Shown here: in pieces, positions 9,338 to 18,449 of the stretch
Position numbering within the stretch: the first letter of the stretch is position 1
Layout of the letters: each line of letters opens with the position of its first letter
Source: Candidatus Thiodiazotropha sp. 'RUGA'
Lineage (GTDB): Bacteria > Pseudomonadota > Gammaproteobacteria > Chromatiales > Chromatiaceae
Assembly (NCBI GenBank): GCA_016842065.1
Contig: JAEPDS010000016.1
Span: 32,572-82,031, forward strand
Direction of reading: 5' to 3'
DNA length: 49,460 nt
Translations under genes and position numbers: made by a program
The notes under the pieces: model-generated
What the model saw: the letters and a program-made list of their open reading frames with translations, nothing else
Told to the model about the DNA's origin: nothing
The model's database searches: none

Positions 9338-10351
9338 TTACATTGTTGAATTCCTTTCGCCGAGCATTCGCCGCCACACCCACTGCAATGCCTCAACGTC
9401 AGGGCGTTCGACGGGGGCATGTTTGGGCGGGATCAATGGACGTATGACGCCTTCCTGTCGCTGACCGACGACGAAGGAGAAGATGTAGCGAGGTTCGAAT
9501 CCCATGCGTAAATCGGTGATCTCCACGCGATCCTCAATTTCCCGTACCCGATAGAAGCCCTTGGTGAACCAGCGCAGCCGCTGTACTGCATAGGTATCAT
9601 TGACTGATGAGAGTAGGCTGTCGTTGCTTGGATAGTCTTCGAATCGAACCTCAGGTAATGGATCGAGCAGTGAATAGTAGCCCTCCCGGTAGCCATCCGG
9701 AACCATCACGACGACGCGCCAGAGCAGCAGATTGAACGGTGTCGGTGTCGCTATCAAGCGATCGTACTCAGCGCCTTGGCGGGCCAGTTCACTCTCGGCA
9801 ATGTCGCGCACCTGCGCCTGGATGAAGATGGCAAGTGCGAGATAGAGAGTGCTCAGGCCAAGTCCAACCTTGTTCGCGACGTGTCCAGTGATCAGCCTGG
9901 ATTTACCGAAAGCTGCCCAAAGTACCCCGATGAGCAGCAGTAGGGTATATAGGGGGTCGATAATAAAGATGCTGCCGAGCCCGGCTGGCGGCCCGTTATC
10001 TGGCCAGAAGAGCTGTGTACCGTAGATGGTGATGGCGTCGAGCAAGGCGTGGGTTGCGAATGCGAGCCAGACGAGCAGCGACCAGCGAGTGATAGATGCA
10101 CCATCTTTTGCATGCAGGCGCGCCAGTCCTGCCCCCAGGATCGGTGCGACGACGGTGTGTGTGACAAGGGAGTGGCTGAAGCCCCGGTGATTGGTTACGG
10201 CCGCCACGTCGTCCGCGTGGGGTAGGAATACATCGAGATCAGGCATTCCACCGAATACGGCCCCCCAGATGAGTGCCTTACGGCCGACCCGTGCACCGAG
10301 CGCCGCGTGGCCAACAGCCACACCAAGTAATATCTGAGTGAACGGATCCAT
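9338..10351 (-). CDS. YdjM/DUF457-family inner-membrane protein (predicted metal-dependent hydrolase)
   Basis: About 337 aa. The N-terminus carries the YdjM/DUF457 pattern: MDPFTQILLGVAVGHAALG, then a GGMPDLDVFLP motif and NHRGFSHSLVTH, whose Asp and His residues are the proposed metal ligands. Several hydrophobic helices follow (about residues 90-175), then a soluble C-terminal part of unknown role. E. coli YdjM is an SOS-regulated inner-membrane protein, but no LexA box is evident here. The ATG at 10351 is chosen over the TTG at 10357 because GGAG lies about nine bases before the ATG and too close to the TTG. The gene lies just downstream of a small hypothetical gene (17-bp gap), so the two may be cotranscribed. 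Confidence 0.8.
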   Translation of the reverse strand: MDPFTQILLGVAVGHAALGARVGRKALIWGAVFGGMPDLDVFLPHADDVAAVTNHRGFSHSLVTHTVVAPILGAGLARLHAKDGASITRWSLLVWLAFATHALLDAITIYGTQLFWPDNGPPAGLGSIFIIDPLYTLLLLIGVLWAAFGKSRLITGHVANKVGLGLSTLYLALAIFIQAQVRDIAESELARQGAEYDRLIATPTPFNLLLWRVVVMVPDGYREGYYSLLDPLPEVRFEDYPSNDSLLSSVNDTYAVQRLRWFTKGFYRVREIEDRVEITDLRMGFEPRYIFSFVVGQRQEGVIRPLIPPKHAPVERPDVEALQWVWRRMLGERNSTM

Positions 10352-10368
10352 ACACAATTACTCCGGTT

Positions 10369-10695
10369 TTACTCATTAAAGTGAGTCTTGCTGTGATTTT
10401 GCAAGAAAGACCAGAATGAATCACCTTCAATTTCTCCATGTTTCTCTACCAGAGCGGTTTCAATATTGACCAGGTATTTGTCATAAACCGTCTCTCTTTC
10501 ATGTTTCAAAGGGGAGGCACAGTAACAGGTTTCAAACCACTCGATTGTGTTTGGGGCAATGATCTTGGCCTGCTTCATCGATGCAACGATCTCAGCGCCA
10601 TCCGGTTCTTGGTTCGCGACTGTTCCGTCAACTAAAGCCTTGTAAAAGGCTGGAAGCTTATTGAGTATGAAGTTTGCTCGGACTCGATATTCCAC
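10369..10695 (-). CDS. Small conserved-looking hypothetical protein
   Basis: A 108-aa soluble protein with no recognised domain. It is rich in charged residues and has a WFETCYCASPLKHERE segment with two cysteines and a histidine close together. There is no signal peptide or membrane helix. It begins with GTG at 10695; GAGG about five bases upstream is a reasonable ribosome site. Codon use looks like normal coding sequence and the gene ends just before the YdjM-like gene, which supports it being real and cotranscribed. I cannot assign a function. Confidence 0.6.
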   Translation of the reverse strand: MEYRVRANFILNKLPAFYKALVDGTVANQEPDGAEIVASMKQAKIIAPNTIEWFETCYCASPLKHERETVYDKYLVNIETALVEKHGEIEGDSFWSFLQNHSKTHFNE

Positions 10696-11140
10696 AACTG
10701 CCTCATGGTGTTTTAGGTCAGTAGAACCGGTAGAGCGGTAAAAGTCGCGTATGCCTTCCGGAGTGATGGCTGTTTTATCAATTCAATCTTAGCAGCTACG
10801 AAGAAACTAAGTGGGGTAGCGACCGAATGACTTACAATGATATGTACGTCGACTTCTTGTTCAGATGACCAATCAAGATCTGTTATCAGGGCTTAGTAAG
10901 ATAACCACTCAATGAAGCCCAACAGTAGCTCAAAAGCCCCTCGCCCTTTATGGGAGAGGGGTTGGGGAGAGGGTGTACGCGAAGCGTTTGACCTGGCTAA
11001 AAGATAAAAACTCACTACCCTTTAACTTTTTTATCCCGTTGACTTCTTATGGAGACTAAAGTGGTTGATCACCCCCCTCTCCCGCAAGAGGAGAGGGGGG
11101 TATGCGGAGTTAACGATATACTATTACAGGCGCTAGCTGA
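10696..11140. other. Intergenic region with inverted repeat element
   Basis: A 445-bp region between two minus-strand genes. It contains family A copy 2 (annotated separately). Nothing else with coding or RNA character is visible. Confidence 0.5.
10934..11104 (-). repeat. MITE-like element, family A, copy 2 (inverted relative to copy 1)
   Basis: The reverse complement aligns with 171-352 over the whole length. It has the left arm with CTCTTGCGGGAGAGGGG, an interior with AAGAAGTCAACGGGATAAAAA and TTTTTATCTTTTAGCCAGG, then CGCTTCGCGTAC and the right arm CCTCTCCCCAACCCCTCTCCC. Terminal arms lie at about 11071-11104 and 10934-10975. The conserved interior shows common descent with copy 1. There is no internal gene. 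Confidence 0.72.
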
Positions 11141-11905
11141 TTATCTGGATTCTTGTGCTCTAGGTTTGCGTCTTTGCAGCATAAGCAAAATCGAGTAACA
11201 ACCGGTAGCCGCCAAAAGATGTTTGACTGTGTGTCCACTGACTATCTCTCCTGTTATATGAAATACCTGCGTATCGTATGCCTCCGCCGCTTTTGCCAGG
11301 GCATATAACAGAAGTGCAACGATGAGCAGGCTCTGGTGTGTATAGCCATTTCTGAATAACATCATGAAGAAGGGGAGTGTCAGCAGTGGGATGAACTGCA
11401 CCCATACATAAAGGCGCAGATCCTCGAAGAAGTATCCATAGAGAACACTGCTGATACCAACAATGACCAGCGGGATCAGTAGACTGGACAAGCGGCGATT
11501 GACATATTCGCTCAGGAGTGCCGTGAGAAATCCCATGAACCCAACACTCATCGGGAACCGATCCCACACAAGGGACTCATTACTCGGGCTCCAGTGATAG
11601 TGGATCGAACCAAAGCTCACCAGGCTTATACCCACAAACATCACAAGCCACCCACTATGACCAGGGCCTGTCTGATTTTTCAGGCAAAACGCGATACCTA
11701 GGGAGCCGACAAGCAGGAAGGCGAGGTTGGATAGTACATCGAGGAAATTCGGGATCCCAAGGAAGCTGTGAGTATCAATAAAGCGATGATAGTCCTCATC
11801 TTGTGGAATCGGATCAATCAGTAGTAGTAAGACGAGTGGAAAGAGCAAGAGAGAGGCAAGTGCAGCGTGCCTCCAGTTAAATCGTTGTAACAGGTTGCTG
11901 TTCAT
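11141..11905 (-). CDS. CREST-superfamily membrane protein, alkaline ceramidase-like
   Basis: A 254-aa protein with about seven hydrophobic helices. The zinc-site signature of alkaline ceramidases can be followed: S100-x3-H104 in GSIHYHWS, D115 eleven residues later in WDRFPMS, and H225-x3-H229 in HTVKHLL. Spacing agrees with S77/H81/D92/H217/H221 of human ACER3, as I recall that structure. Ceramidases hydrolyse the amide bond of ceramide; other CREST proteins are receptors or GPI-processing hydrolases. The bacterial substrate is unknown and could be another lipid amide or ester. The ATG at 11905 starts a short basic N-terminus before the first helix. It stands alone between a repeat element (3' side) and a silent intergenic region (5' side). 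Confidence 0.78.
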   Translation of the reverse strand: MNSNLLQRFNWRHAALASLLLFPLVLLLLIDPIPQDEDYHRFIDTHSFLGIPNFLDVLSNLAFLLVGSLGIAFCLKNQTGPGHSGWLVMFVGISLVSFGSIHYHWSPSNESLVWDRFPMSVGFMGFLTALLSEYVNRRLSSLLIPLVIVGISSVLYGYFFEDLRLYVWVQFIPLLTLPFFMMLFRNGYTHQSLLIVALLLYALAKAAEAYDTQVFHITGEIVSGHTVKHLLAATGCYSILLMLQRRKPRAQESR

Positions 11906-12343
11906 CCAATCCTCAAATGAAGGTTATTTTTCACTTGCTGTGTGATTTGTGAATACCAAGCTGTAGCTATTCTGTTTGTTCTCTTAGATTGTAGATCGTG
12001 TCAATTAATGCTGTTTGTTTCTGCCTACGCTCTACATACTGATCGGGTGCCTGGTTAACGTTTTGAGGATGGAAACAGAAGCGTGCTCTATCTTATTTAC
12101 AACAAATAGCTTCCTAAACAGATGTGTAAATCTGGTGCCTCTAATTTTTTATTTGGCCGCTAATGGAGATCGGACTGAAACTACCACATTACTAAGCGCC
12201 CAATTATCAAACCGAGGGCTTGTGTTATGCGTGGTTCGCAGGGTGAAGATTCAATAAACATTCGATATCACCTGGCGATGAATCAGTTGCCAGTAACTTC
12301 CCGCTAACCTGTATCCCTCAGGTAATCAGCTTTAGTAAAGGAT
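11906..12343. other. Intergenic, nothing recognised
   Basis: 438 bp between two minus-strand genes. Short open frames exist but none has a ribosome site or protein-like composition. No clear hairpin or repeat is visible. Confidence 0.4.
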
Positions 12344-12955
12344 CTAGGCTAACCGAACCAAAAGCGCAGGACGATGTATTGGCGGCACTTTCTTGATCCC
12401 ACCAACGAAATACTCTCCTGGACCATCATGGCAGAGAAGAATTGAATAGAAGCCGCCTCCGGATGTAACCAGGGCGATGATGTCCGTTGCCTTGTTGGTG
12501 GCGGCTCGTTCGGCGACTGTCCAGGCGTCAGCAGGATAGAAGCCGGTTGCGTCGTTTGGTAATGCGGCGCGAAAGGTGGCCTTTACCTGATTGTTGATCA
12601 CTTGGTTTTCAACAGTGCCCATGTGGAAGACTTTCATGCCACCCTGGTAGGTTCCCCGGGCGATTAGGCAGCCGCTCATGAAGCCGGTCAATACATCGGT
12701 GCCCTGGCCGACATAGGCGGTACGTCCTGGGATGTAGTCGAGCCAGGTGTGGGGGATCGGTGAGTTGAGGGGCATTTGATAGACCCGGGCCGGGCGTCTG
12801 AACAGGCCTCGCCGCTGCTGCTGGTTGGTGCCGTTATAGCGCATGGCGCTGGCGCCGCTGACGCTCTGCACGATGGCGCCGTTCTGCTGCTGAGCCACGG
12901 TGGCGGGTTTCTGCCAGCGAATCTTTGCATCAGCAACCAGTGCGTGTTCGATCAT
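12344..12955 (-). CDS. Hypothetical protein downstream of the V-ATPase operon
   Basis: A 203-aa protein that I do not recognise. It has no signal peptide or membrane helix. The N-terminal third is rich in Gln, Arg and Ala, and the C-terminal two thirds are rich in Gly and hydrophobic residues, ending in a GGIKKVPPIHRPALLVRLA tail. Cysteines occur at GCLIARG and LLCHDGPGEY. An excellent ribosome site (AGGGGAAG about six bases before the ATG at 12955) supports expression. It lies 218 bp downstream of V-ATPase subunit D on the same strand, separated by a family B repeat, so membership in the ATPase operon is doubtful. Confidence 0.65.
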   Translation of the reverse strand: MIEHALVADAKIRWQKPATVAQQQNGAIVQSVSGASAMRYNGTNQQQRRGLFRRPARVYQMPLNSPIPHTWLDYIPGRTAYVGQGTDVLTGFMSGCLIARGTYQGGMKVFHMGTVENQVINNQVKATFRAALPNDATGFYPADAWTVAERAATNKATDIIALVTSGGGFYSILLCHDGPGEYFVGGIKKVPPIHRPALLVRLA

Positions 12956-12980
12956 TGTCTTCCCCTTTTATATTTTTTAA

Positions 12981-13129
12981 GTCCGCAAATGAACGCTAAT
13001 GAACGCAAATGAGTTTTTTCAATCGATAGGTTACAAGATAGACTGAAATCGACAGCTTGTGGGGTGGTTTCTTTTGGCTTGCTCTATCCGGTTTTTATTT
13101 ATCCGCAATATTTGCGTTCATTTGTGGAC
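12981..13129. repeat. Inverted-repeat element, family B, copy 1
   Basis: About 149 bp bounded by an imperfect inverted repeat: left end GTCCGCAAATGAACGCTAAT (12981-13000) and right end about 13101-13129, whose reverse complement begins GTCCACAAATGAACGCAAAT. The same terminal consensus (CCGC-AATGAACGC-AAT) bounds 25337-25437 and 31235-31383. There is no coding content. The element lies between V-ATPase subunit D and the next minus-strand gene. Confidence 0.6.
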
Positions 13130-13173
13130 CAAACAAAAAAGCCACATTCACCAAACCAGCAAGACCAGGACGA

Positions 13174-13793
13174 CTAAATCCTGTTCTGATCCCGCAATAC
13201 CTTCACCTGGAAAAGAGCATTGCGCTCTTCCTCCTCCAGTGCGTTTTCGATGAATTTGATGGTCTCTTTGTACTGGGGGATGATGTTGTAACGCAGCGCG
13301 TTGACCCGCTTCTGGGCTTTGCGCTGTTCCGCGATCAGTCGGTTGAGACTCATCGAGACCTCACCCATTTTCGCCAGCAGCAGGGAGGCTTCGCCGAAGT
13401 GTCGGCGGGTGTCGTCAAAGCTGGGGTCGGTACCCAGCAGGCCTACCGGGTTGAGGGGTTTCACTTCGCCGCTAACCGAGGGAAACTCCACGCCCAGGTT
13501 TCTGCGTGGGAGTACCTTTAACTCAAGCACCTGCTGTACCCCGAGCACCGTCTGGTTGATCGCCCGGCTGCCCATGCGCATCTGCAGCAGACTCAGCCAG
13601 TGGTAGGCGAGCTTGACCGCCTGGTGGGCCTGATCGCGGATCTCCCGGTATTCACCGATCCGCTGATAGACCAGGCGGGTCAGTAACTCCCGCTTGCGTT
13701 CCAGCAGGCTATGACCCTGTTGCAGAAAATTGAGCTGCCGCTTCAGCTGCAACAGGGTGTTTTTGGTCGGTGCCGCCTTGATGCGTTTTACGG

Positions 13794-13797
<4 letters not shown>
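13174..13797 (-). CDS. ntpD: V-type ATPase subunit D
   Basis: A 207-aa, mostly helical protein matching the V/A-type ATPase central-stalk subunit D: a basic N-terminus (KRIKAAPTKNTLLQLKRQL) and long coiled-coil segments at both ends, with the C-terminal helix (about 150-200) forming the rotor shaft. Subunit D rotates inside the A3B3 head and couples it to the membrane ring. The ATG at 13797 overlaps the TGA of subunit B (ATGA, 4 bp), so translation is coupled. It is the last gene of the nine-gene operon. Length is normal for the family. Confidence 0.93.
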
Positions 13798-15169
<1,372 letters not shown>

Positions 15170-15173
<4 letters not shown>

Positions 15174-16972
15174 GCTGGCTGTTCTCCTCGTTGCGCGTAT
15201 TCGGAATGGATCTCCTTGAAGTCGTTCAGGGCTTCTTCCCGGAAGGCTTTGAGTTGATCGATCTGGTTGGAGTCGTAGAGCTCCTTGCAACGCCTCAGGC
15301 GGGCCAGCACCGACATCTCGGAGAGCTCCTGCACCGGAACCCCAAGCTCAATCAGGTCGGCCCCCGCGTCATAGACCGAGAGGATCAGATCGAGCAGCAT
15401 GAACTGCTTCTGTGGTGAGGAGAAGGTGTCTACCGGGTCGAGGGCGCTCTGCTGCAGCACACCCTCCTTGATCAATGCGGCACCCTCCAGCACCCAGCGT
15501 TGGGCAGAGGAGAGGGCTTCCGGACCCACCAGGTTGACGATGCGCGAGAGCTCCGCGTCCCGCGCCAGCATGCCCAATGCCTGGGAGCGTCTCTTCTCCC
15601 ATTCACGGTCGATGTTCTCGTGCCACCACTCGGCGGCAGTGCCGACATCCGCAGAGAAGCTGTCGACCCAGTCGATGGCCGGGTAGTGGCGGGCGTCCGC
15701 CAGCTCCTTGGAGAGCGCCCAGAAGGTCTGGATGATCTCTTTGGTGTGGCTGGTGACCGGTTCGGAGAAGTCACCGCCCGGGGGCGAGACCGCGCCGATC
15801 AGGGTCACCGATCCCTTACCGCTGTCCATGGTGTCGACCCGTCCGGCCCGCTCGTAGAAGGCGGCAAGCCGGGAGGCCAGGTAGGCGGGGTAACCCTCTT
15901 CCACGGGCATCTGGCCGAGACGGCCGGAGACCTCGCGCAGCGCTTCCGCCCAGCGGCTGGTGGAGTCGGCCAGCATCACCACGTCGTAGCCCTGATCCCG
16001 ATAGTATTCGGCGATGGTGATGCCTACATAGATGGAGGCCTCACGGGCCACCACCGGCATGTTGGAGGTGTTGGCGATGAGCAGGGTTCTGTCCATCAAC
16101 GGCCGGCCGGTGTAGGGGTCTTTCAGTTTTGGAAAGCTGTCGAGTACATCCACCAGCTCGTTGCCGCGCTCGCCACAGCCCACATAGATGACGATGTCCG
16201 CATTGGCCCAGCGGGCGACCTGGTGTTGAACCACTGTCTTGCCGGCGCCGAAGGGACCCGGTACGGCACACTTGCTCCCCTTCAGCAGGGGGAAGAAGGT
16301 GTCGAGGATACGCTGCCCGGTGATCAATGGTTCGATACCGTTGTCCCGGCTCTGGTAGGGGCGGGGCCGCCTTACCGGCCAGCGGTGATAGAGTTTCAGG
16401 TGGTGTATCTCACCCTGCTGATCGCGAACCTGGCCGATGCTCTCCTCCAGGTGGTAGTCCCCTTCCGGAGCGAGTTCGATCAGCTCTCCTGAGATGTTGG
16501 GCGGAACCAGGATCCGGTGTTCGACTGTCTCGGTCTCCTGGACTCTGCCAAGCACTGCGCCGTTGATGATCGGCATGTTCGGTTCCAGGTTCTCCGACGG
16601 TATGAAATGCCAGACCTTGTCCCGATCCAAAGGCAGTGGACTGAGCCCTCTGGGGATCTGATCGCCGGCCTTCAGAAACATCGCCTCCAGTGGGCGCTGC
16701 ACACCGTCGAAGATGCCGCCGATCAGGCCTGGGCCCAGTTCCACGGAGAGGGGATGTCCAAGCCCTTCCACCGGCTCTCCGGGGCGCACCATCTCGGTCG
16801 ATTCGTAGATCTGCGCCAGCGCCTCGTTACCCTCCAACGAGATCACCTCGCCATAGAGTCCGAGGCTGCCGATGCGGACCTGTTCGCCGTTCTGTACACC
16901 GGGCAGCTCGATGGTGACGATCGGGCCGTTGATATCTTTGATTTTGCCTTTTTTATTGGATGTCGTGTTCAT
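15170..16972 (-). CDS. ntpA: V-type ATPase catalytic subunit A
   Basis: A 600-aa catalytic subunit. An N-terminal beta-barrel starts at about residue 10 ([15 protein letters not shown]) and is followed by the V/A-specific non-homologous insertion (about 110-190). The Walker A motif GPFGAGKT is at residues 239-246, and [16 protein letters not shown] is also typical. It hydrolyses or makes ATP in the cytoplasmic head. The ATG at 16972 lies two bases after the stop of subunit E, and its own stop overlaps the start of B. Length and motifs are normal, so the enzyme is expected to be active. Confidence 0.96.
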
Positions 16973-16974
16973 GA

Positions 16975-17607
16975 TTAGAGTGCCTGTCCGTCACCAACTG
17001 GGGGCAGCAGCCGTTCGACCAGCGCCTGGTGCACCTTGCGCTCCAAGCGGGTGAGTCGACCCTCGAAGGTGTGGTCGATCTGCACCCGCTGATCCGCCGT
17101 GGTTACCAGGCATCCGCCAACGGTGTTGAGCGTCTCCTCCAGCAATTGAAATTGTTTACCGGCCACCAGGTTGTCGGTCAGTTTTTGCCATTCGGGATTG
17201 AGCCGGCGCAGATCCTCCGGGTTGACCTTTACCAGCAATTGATCGTCGTCGATCTGTGCCGCGGCCTGTTTCAGCAGCGCCTGCAGCAGTTCGAAATATT
17301 GTTTCTCATCCTTGCAGTAGTCGGACATTCGCACCTTGAGTCGATCCACTACCACCTGCACCAGGTTCCAGCGCATGTGATCCATCTTGCTGTGCAGCTT
17401 CAATTCATCTGCCTGGACCTTGCGCAGATAGGCCCGGTCGGCCTGGGATTTGGCCAGCAGGGTCTCCTTCTCTTCTCTCAGATGGAGTTTGTCGCTGGCT
17501 TCCCTGAGGATGTTCTTGCGTCCCGCATCGGCACGGCTGTGGCACTCGCTGGCCATCTGTTCGGCGCGATCGATGATTGCTTTTTCAAGGGCTTCGACCT
17601 GGTTCAC
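16975..17607 (-). CDS. ntpE: V-type ATPase subunit E (peripheral stalk)
   Basis: A 210-aa protein. The N-terminal half (about 1-110) is a long charged helix rich in Glu, Lys and Arg, typical of the E subunit of the peripheral stalk. The C-terminal globular part contains QLLEETLNTVGGCLVTTADQ and RVQIDHTFEGRLTRLE, matching the conserved family end that binds the B subunit. It starts with GTG at 17607, preceded by AGGAGATC. It lies 14 bp after subunit F and 2 bp before A in a tight operon. Confidence 0.9.
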   Translation of the reverse strand: MNQVEALEKAIIDRAEQMASECHSRADAGRKNILREASDKLHLREEKETLLAKSQADRAYLRKVQADELKLHSKMDHMRWNLVQVVVDRLKVRMSDYCKDEKQYFELLQALLKQAAAQIDDDQLLVKVNPEDLRRLNPEWQKLTDNLVAGKQFQLLEETLNTVGGCLVTTADQRVQIDHTFEGRLTRLERKVHQALVERLLPPVGDGQAL

Positions 17608-17621
17608 TCGTGATCTCCTGG

Positions 17622-17945
17622 TTAACCGCCGGTGAGTTGTTTCAAGGTTTCGTCGAGCTCGGATTGAAAGTTGTCCGAGTCATGCAGCGAAGGCACTTCC
17701 GAGAGTACGATGCGTCCCCCTTCGTTGCGGATCTGCTGCAGCAGTTTCGACTCCAGCCGGTTGACCGACTGCTCAATGATCAGCAGCGCCCGCTGCTTAT
17801 GTTGCAACAGACCGGAGAGGAGCTCATCCAGTGTTGCCGTGTCGGGTTCGGTCAGGGTTTCGAATCCGATCAGACGAAAGCCATCACCTAAGGTATGGCT
17901 GCCGACAAAGATGTTGCGGACGTTGTGGCTGCTGCTCTCTGACAT
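17622..17945 (-). CDS. V-type ATPase subunit F
   Basis: A 107-aa protein of the V/A-ATPase subunit F family: a Rossmann-like fold with FVGSHTLGDGFRLIGFET at residues 13-30, a central ALLIIEQSV strand and a C-terminal tail. Subunit F sits on subunit D in the central stalk and modulates coupling. Only four bases separate it from the proteolipid subunit upstream. Family assignment rests on the N-terminal motif, size and position between K and E. Confidence 0.88.
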   Translation of the reverse strand: MSESSSHNVRNIFVGSHTLGDGFRLIGFETLTEPDTATLDELLSGLLQHKQRALLIIEQSVNRLESKLLQQIRNEGGRIVLSEVPSLHDSDNFQSELDETLKQLTGG

Positions 17946-17949
17946 GGTT

Positions 17950-18390
17950 TCAGATCTTGTCGAGTAGCAGGATACTCATGACCAGGCCGTAGATGGCGAT
18001 ACCTTCAGCCAGTCCCAGATAGATCAGGGTTCGGCCGAAGATCTCCGGTTTTTCCGCCAGTACCGCCAGCGAGGCGGCGCCGATCGGTCCCACTGCGATA
18101 CCCGCGCCGATGGTACTCAGGGCGGTGGGGATACCCACACCGATGATCCCAAGGCCGAGGCCGATGGAGATCTCACCGCTGGCTTCCACCGCCGGTTCCA
18201 CGGCGGCCATGACATCCTGGGCACCGATGAAAATAAGTGCCGCCTGGGCACACACAAAGACCACCAGGTTCATGGCGATGGTGGGCTTGAACCAGGGTTT
18301 GGTAACTTTGGCCGGCTGCATCTCCATGACGATGCCGGTGGCGATCAGGCCAACGATGCCGAGTGTCATTACCGCGATAAGCCAGTACAT
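17950..18390 (-). CDS. ntpK: V-type ATPase proteolipid subunit K (c ring)
   Basis: A 146-aa protein with four predicted hydrophobic helices. The second hairpin (about 74-143) is the canonical proteolipid: STIGAGIAVGPIGAASLAVLAEKPE, then LIYLGLAEGIAIYGLV with the ion-carrying Glu at about residue 129. The first hairpin (about 1-58) has no matching carboxylate, so each subunit would carry one ion site. The glutamine that helps bind sodium in Enterococcus-type c subunits is not obvious in helix 3, which leans toward proton coupling, but this is inference. It forms the rotating membrane ring together with subunit I. Confidence 0.92.
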   Translation of the reverse strand: MYWLIAVMTLGIVGLIATGIVMEMQPAKVTKPWFKPTIAMNLVVFVCAQAALIFIGAQDVMAAVEPAVEASGEISIGLGLGIIGVGIPTALSTIGAGIAVGPIGAASLAVLAEKPEIFGRTLIYLGLAEGIAIYGLVMSILLLDKI

Positions 18391-18449
18391 AGTGTGCTCC
18401 TCTTGCTGTTTTTCAGTTCAATCATCAATGCCCTCCCGATGTCACGGTT

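Noticed and set aside
12015-12257. 80-codon plus-strand frame in an intergenic region
   Set aside because: No ribosome site and no protein-like conservation pattern.
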